A DNA stretch of 17,373 bases from positions 1-17,373 of the forward strand of contig JAEDGN010000045.1 of the NCBI GenBank assembly GCA_016297495.1, written 5' to 3'. The position numbers and the translations under genes are program-made. Positions 14,426-17,373 of this stretch are shown in pieces. Origin of the DNA: Coprococcus sp. (GTDB lineage: Bacteria; Bacillota; Clostridia; Lachnospirales; Lachnospiraceae). Below the pieces are notes generated by a model. The model saw only the letters and a list, made by a program, of their open reading frames with translations. It was not told the origin of the DNA and searched no databases. Positions within the stretch are counted from its first letter, which is position 1. Each line of letters begins with the position of its first letter.

Positions 14426-16153
14426 ATGAAGTTAAAGCAACTGATGAATTATGAGATGGACAAAAATAAAAAAAGTTCTCTTCAGGCAAAAGCAGTCAAG
14501 GCGCTTGCAGGATTTCTTATCCTGATGTTCCTGTTAACAGTTCTGTCGAGAGCTGCTGATTCACTGACCATAGCAAAGGTTTCTGCTGTGGAATCGTCGG
14601 TCAGTACAATCAGCCATAATATAGAAACTGACGGCAGTATTGCTGCCAATAAAGATATCGCCATTTCTACCTGTGCCAATATAAAAATTGCTTCAGTAGA
14701 AGCCACAGAAGGCAAATCTGTCAAAAAAGGGGACCTGCTGGTACAACTGGATACAGACGACTTGAAGAAAAAAATGCTCCAGGCTGAGAAAGATCTGGCT
14801 ATTCTGAAAGCGACGGCTTCTGACAAGGCAGCCAATGAGGCCCTTGAAGAAGAGAACAGACGCAAATCTCTTGACAGAATTTACGAGGATTATGATGAAA
14901 CTCTGGCCGAAGCCAGCGACATGGTCAGCAAAGCAAAAAAAGAGATGAATGCGGCATTGGATGCTTACAATGAATATCTGAAAAACAGCGGCAATATGGA
15001 AAGCACAGATACGACAGTTCTCGATTCGCTGACACGCACTGTTGAAGAAAAACAGCTGGCCTACGATCAGGCTGTCAATGCCCTCGATGGGGTACATAAA
15101 GATATAGAAGCTGATGTCCAGGATGCCATTGATGCAGCAAGTGTTGATGAAGAAGGCAATCCAATTGAACTGACCCAGGAAGAAAAACAGAAAATCCGCG
15201 ATCAGGTCAGAGCCCTTCCTGAAAATGTTGCTTTAGTTGAAGAAGCAACCAGGAAAGTTGACAAAGCACAATCTGAACTCTCGGAAGCAGAAAATGCGCT
15301 TGCCACTTATCAGGAAGAACAGAGTAAGAACAGTCAGGCGGCTTCTGATGAGCAGCAAAAAGCACTTTATGATGACTATATTGCCAAGAAAGAAGCTTAT
15401 AACGAAGCTTTAAAACAACAGGAATCTACAGTTAAAAATGCCAACCGTACTCTGGAGGATGCCACTGCGCCGGAAAGCGTGGATACGGTCAGTGCCTTGA
15501 CTGAATCCAATGATCTGGAACTGAAACAGCTGGAAGTGGATCAGCTTCAGAAAATTATTGATGCGGAGGGTAAGATAACAGCACCTACGGATGGTCTTGT
15601 AACAAAGGTTCTTGTAACTGCCGGTGAAACTACCACGGAGGACACAGCGATCCGCATCGCCGATCAGAGTTCCGGCTATAAATTCACTGCGACACTTGAA
15701 AAGACTTCAGCCAAGCTTCTGTCAAAGGGTGATAAGATTGTACTGGATATCGGCAACGATACAACTGTCGAAGGTCTGACCATTGACAGTATTGACGTAT
15801 CTGCCGAAGATAAGAACTTTTATGAAATCACTGTCTCTATTCCGGCTAAAGTAAAAAATCTGGGAAGTATAGCAACCATGAAGATTGAAAAAGCCAGTAA
15901 AAAATATGATACATGTATTCCTTTGAATGCGCTGCACAGTGACGGAGAAAAATATTATGTTTATGTTATCAATGAAAAGGAAACGATTCTTGGTACAGAA
16001 ACTGCTGTAGATAAAGTGCAGGTTGATATTCTGGATAAAAACAATGAACTGGCTGCCATTGACGGTTATTTCAGCTGGAATCAGCAGTTTGTTCTGAGTT
16101 CCAGCAAGTCTCTCCGTGACGGCGACAGAGTCCGGCTGCTGGAGGCGCAGTAA
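14426..16153 (+). CDS. HlyD/MacA-like membrane-fusion (adaptor) protein with long coiled coil
   Basis: This 575-residue protein has one N-terminal membrane helix (about 25-42) and a large extracytoplasmic part. The two half-motifs of a barrel-sandwich (lipoyl-like) hybrid domain flank a long helical hairpin: SVEATEGKSVKKGDLLVQLD (about 90-109) and GKITAPTDGLVTKVLVTAGE (from 382). The hairpin, about 112-375, is rich in Ala, Glu, Lys and Gln heptads, and is long for a MacA-type adaptor. A beta-barrel region (from about 410, YKFTATLEKTSAKLLSKGDK) and a membrane-proximal region (from about 500) follow. Adaptors of this class couple an inner-membrane exporter to substrate release. In Gram-positive cells they lack an outer-membrane partner. 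GAGAGGA (14411-14417) lies about 9 bases before the ATG. The stop overlaps the next start (TAATG), so the two proteins are probably made in equal amounts and act together. Confidence 0.88.
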   Translation: MKLKQLMNYEMDKNKKSSLQAKAVKALAGFLILMFLLTVLSRAADSLTIAKVSAVESSVSTISHNIETDGSIAANKDIAISTCANIKIASVEATEGKSVKKGDLLVQLDTDDLKKKMLQAEKDLAILKATASDKAANEALEEENRRKSLDRIYEDYDETLAEASDMVSKAKKEMNAALDAYNEYLKNSGNMESTDTTVLDSLTRTVEEKQLAYDQAVNALDGVHKDIEADVQDAIDAASVDEEGNPIELTQEEKQKIRDQVRALPENVALVEEATRKVDKAQSELSEAENALATYQEEQSKNSQAASDEQQKALYDDYIAKKEAYNEALKQQESTVKNANRTLEDATAPESVDTVSALTESNDLELKQLEVDQLQKIIDAEGKITAPTDGLVTKVLVTAGETTTEDTAIRIADQSSGYKFTATLEKTSAKLLSKGDKIVLDIGNDTTVEGLTIDSIDVSAEDKNFYEITVSIPAKVKNLGSIATMKIEKASKKYDTCIPLNALHSDGEKYYVYVINEKETILGTETAVDKVQVDILDKNNELAAIDGYFSWNQQFVLSSSKSLRDGDRVRLLEAQ

Positions 16154-17373
16154 TGCGGCGGGTGGCAGCGCATGCAGGCAAATACATACTTTTGCTGATG
16201 ATGCTTGTATGCTTTGGACATGTATTATCGACAGGCACATTAATCAATGGGTATGGAACACCTGTCATCTATTATCTCAATCAGCCATATACTCTTGATG
16301 ATGTGACAAATATGAAGGCAAATGATGAAGCACTGGAAAATTATCTTCCTTTTACTGCCACAGGCAATATGGATAATCAGGCATTCAGCAACCCGGATCT
16401 GGACAAGACGCTGAACTGCCAGCTGATCTATATATACGGCAGTTCATCTCTGATCTGTAACGCTTCCGGAGAACTGCTGGCTGATGATCCGACAGGATGT
16501 ATTCTCAGCAGCGGAGCCGCCTGGGAGCTTTTCGGAGAAACAAATATTATTGGCGGAACGATCGTTTACAATAATAAAACCTATTATGTAAGAGGTGTTT
16601 ATGAAAATGAGTCACCGGGCATCATTCTTCCCGCCGGGACTGTATTTGAAAAAAAGATGGAAGAGAGCAGTCCTTCAGGAGAAGACGTCCAATATGATTA
16701 TATTCCTGCACCGGGCAATCAGGATACAAATGAGGCTTCTTTTGATAAAATTATTGTAAAACCACAGAATACGGAAGAATCCGGCAATATCAGAAGTGAA
16801 TACATTCAGGCATTTGAAAACCGCTGGGGTCTGGGATCCGATAAAACAGATTGTCTGATCTATCAGCGGCTGTCATCCTTTTTTATGATGCTTATACCGG
16901 CACTGATATTCATTTATGTTATGTTCAAAGGTGTTTCTTTCACATACCATAACCGTTTTAAGCCATTCTGGATAGTCGGTGGTATATTGGGAATTGCTGT
17001 CATGTTTCTTGCCTTTTTTGCCATCTGTCAGACAACACCATCCATTCCGTCGGATATGATTCCTAATCGATGGTCTGACTTTGATTTCTGGGGAGATATG
17101 ATCAACACATTTAAAAACAGTATTCAGCATATTCTGTTCCTCAATAAAAGCGAAATCGAGCTGTCTTATTTTAAACCGCTGACAGGACTGGTCGGATATA
17201 CAATACTATGCGTTATTCTGTTCTTTACAGCAAATATCTTTTTTAAAGCAGATAACAGTCAGGAATTTTTCATTGCAATGGCCGGTACCTGCATCACTGA
17301 GCTTATTGCCATCTATCTGCTGCGAAGCTCAGACCTTATCATCAATACCAAGCAGATGCTGCTGTACCTCTGG
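16153..17373 (+). CDS. MacB-like ABC exporter permease, 5' part (runs off the window)
   Basis: An open frame of 407 codons runs without a stop to the last base, beginning at the ATG that overlaps the upstream stop codon (TAATG). The protein starts MRRVAAHAGKYILLLMMLVC. One membrane helix (about 10-30) is followed by an extracytoplasmic domain of about 200 residues. Residues 116-151 (CILSSGAAWELFGETNIIGG continuing to YYVRGVYE) match the pattern of the MacB periplasmic core, in which a 'fully set Ala..LFG..n.iG..i' strand-turn precedes a 'y.V.GV' strand. Helices follow at about 240-262, 272-294, 345-364 and 370-392. This fits a FtsX/MacB-type permease with a C-terminal helix bundle that is larger than the usual three. 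No ribosome binding site is needed if translation is coupled. No ATP-binding motifs are present, so an ATPase gene probably follows to the right. The assignment is by motif resemblance only. Confidence 0.75.
   Translation, partial: MRRVAAHAGKYILLLMMLVCFGHVLSTGTLINGYGTPVIYYLNQPYTLDDVTNMKANDEALENYLPFTATGNMDNQAFSNPDLDKTLNCQLIYIYGSSSLICNASGELLADDPTGCILSSGAAWELFGETNIIGGTIVYNNKTYYVRGVYENESPGIILPAGTVFEKKMEESSPSGEDVQYDYIPAPGNQDTNEASFDKIIVKPQNTEESGNIRSEYIQAFENRWGLGSDKTDCLIYQRLSSFFMMLIPALIFIYVMFKGVSFTYHNRFKPFWIVGGILGIAVMFLAFFAICQTTPSIPSDMIPNRWSDFDFWGDMINTFKNSIQHILFLNKSEIELSYFKPLTGLVGYTILCVILFFTANIFFKADNSQEFFIAMAGTCITELIAIYLLRSSDLIINTKQMLLYLW

Noticed and set aside
15722..16240. Minus-strand open frame of 172 codons opposite the adaptor gene end
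   Set aside because: It overlaps the coding end of the adaptor and the start of the next gene, has hydrophobic low-information content and no supporting signals.

Overview
The window looks like chromosomal DNA of a Gram-positive anaerobe of the Clostridia, most likely a gut Lachnospiraceae-type bacterium. This is inferred from four things: a sortase-anchored S8 protease with a Gram-positive wall-sorting tail, the radical SAM (TIGR03960-like)/DUF2344/RNase G trio typical of Clostridia, strong AGGAGG-type ribosome binding sites, and moderate GC content. No species can be named from the sequence. All convincing genes lie on the + strand.

Region 1 (1-531): the leader-distal end of a type I-C-like CRISPR array. 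It has three perfect 32-base repeats, a decayed terminal repeat and spacers of 34, 34 and 35 bases. The leader and cas genes would lie to the left, outside the window. About 290 bases of AT-rich DNA without a gene follow.

Region 2 (532-6127): one very large gene for a secreted, wall-anchored subtilisin-like protease of 1841 residues. Its architecture is unusual. A dockerin-like calcium-binding module is nested inside the fibronectin-like domain that follows the catalytic domain, and a cohesin-like module lies near the C-terminus of the same chain. A clear intrinsic terminator ends the unit.

Region 3 (6142-9974): a consensus promoter (TTGACA, 17 bases, TACAAT) drives a tight three-gene unit: a radical SAM protein, a DUF2344 protein and an RNase G-type ribonuclease. 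The genes overlap or are 1 base apart. The RNase G stops before the usual zinc-link motif, and the rplU/rpmA genes that often follow this trio are absent.

Region 4 (9975 to the right edge): a palindromic operator-like site and an extended -10 promoter precede a second operon. It encodes a lipoprotein that fuses a propeller-like sensor region to an ABC solute-binding domain, two MalF/MalG-type permeases, a HlyD/MacA-like adaptor with a long coiled coil, and the first 407 codons of a MacB-like permease that runs off the window. An importer core and an exporter-type adaptor/permease pair thus appear to be co-transcribed, with no ATPase gene inside the window. Together with the dockerin/cohesin protease, this is the part most likely to hold undescribed biology.
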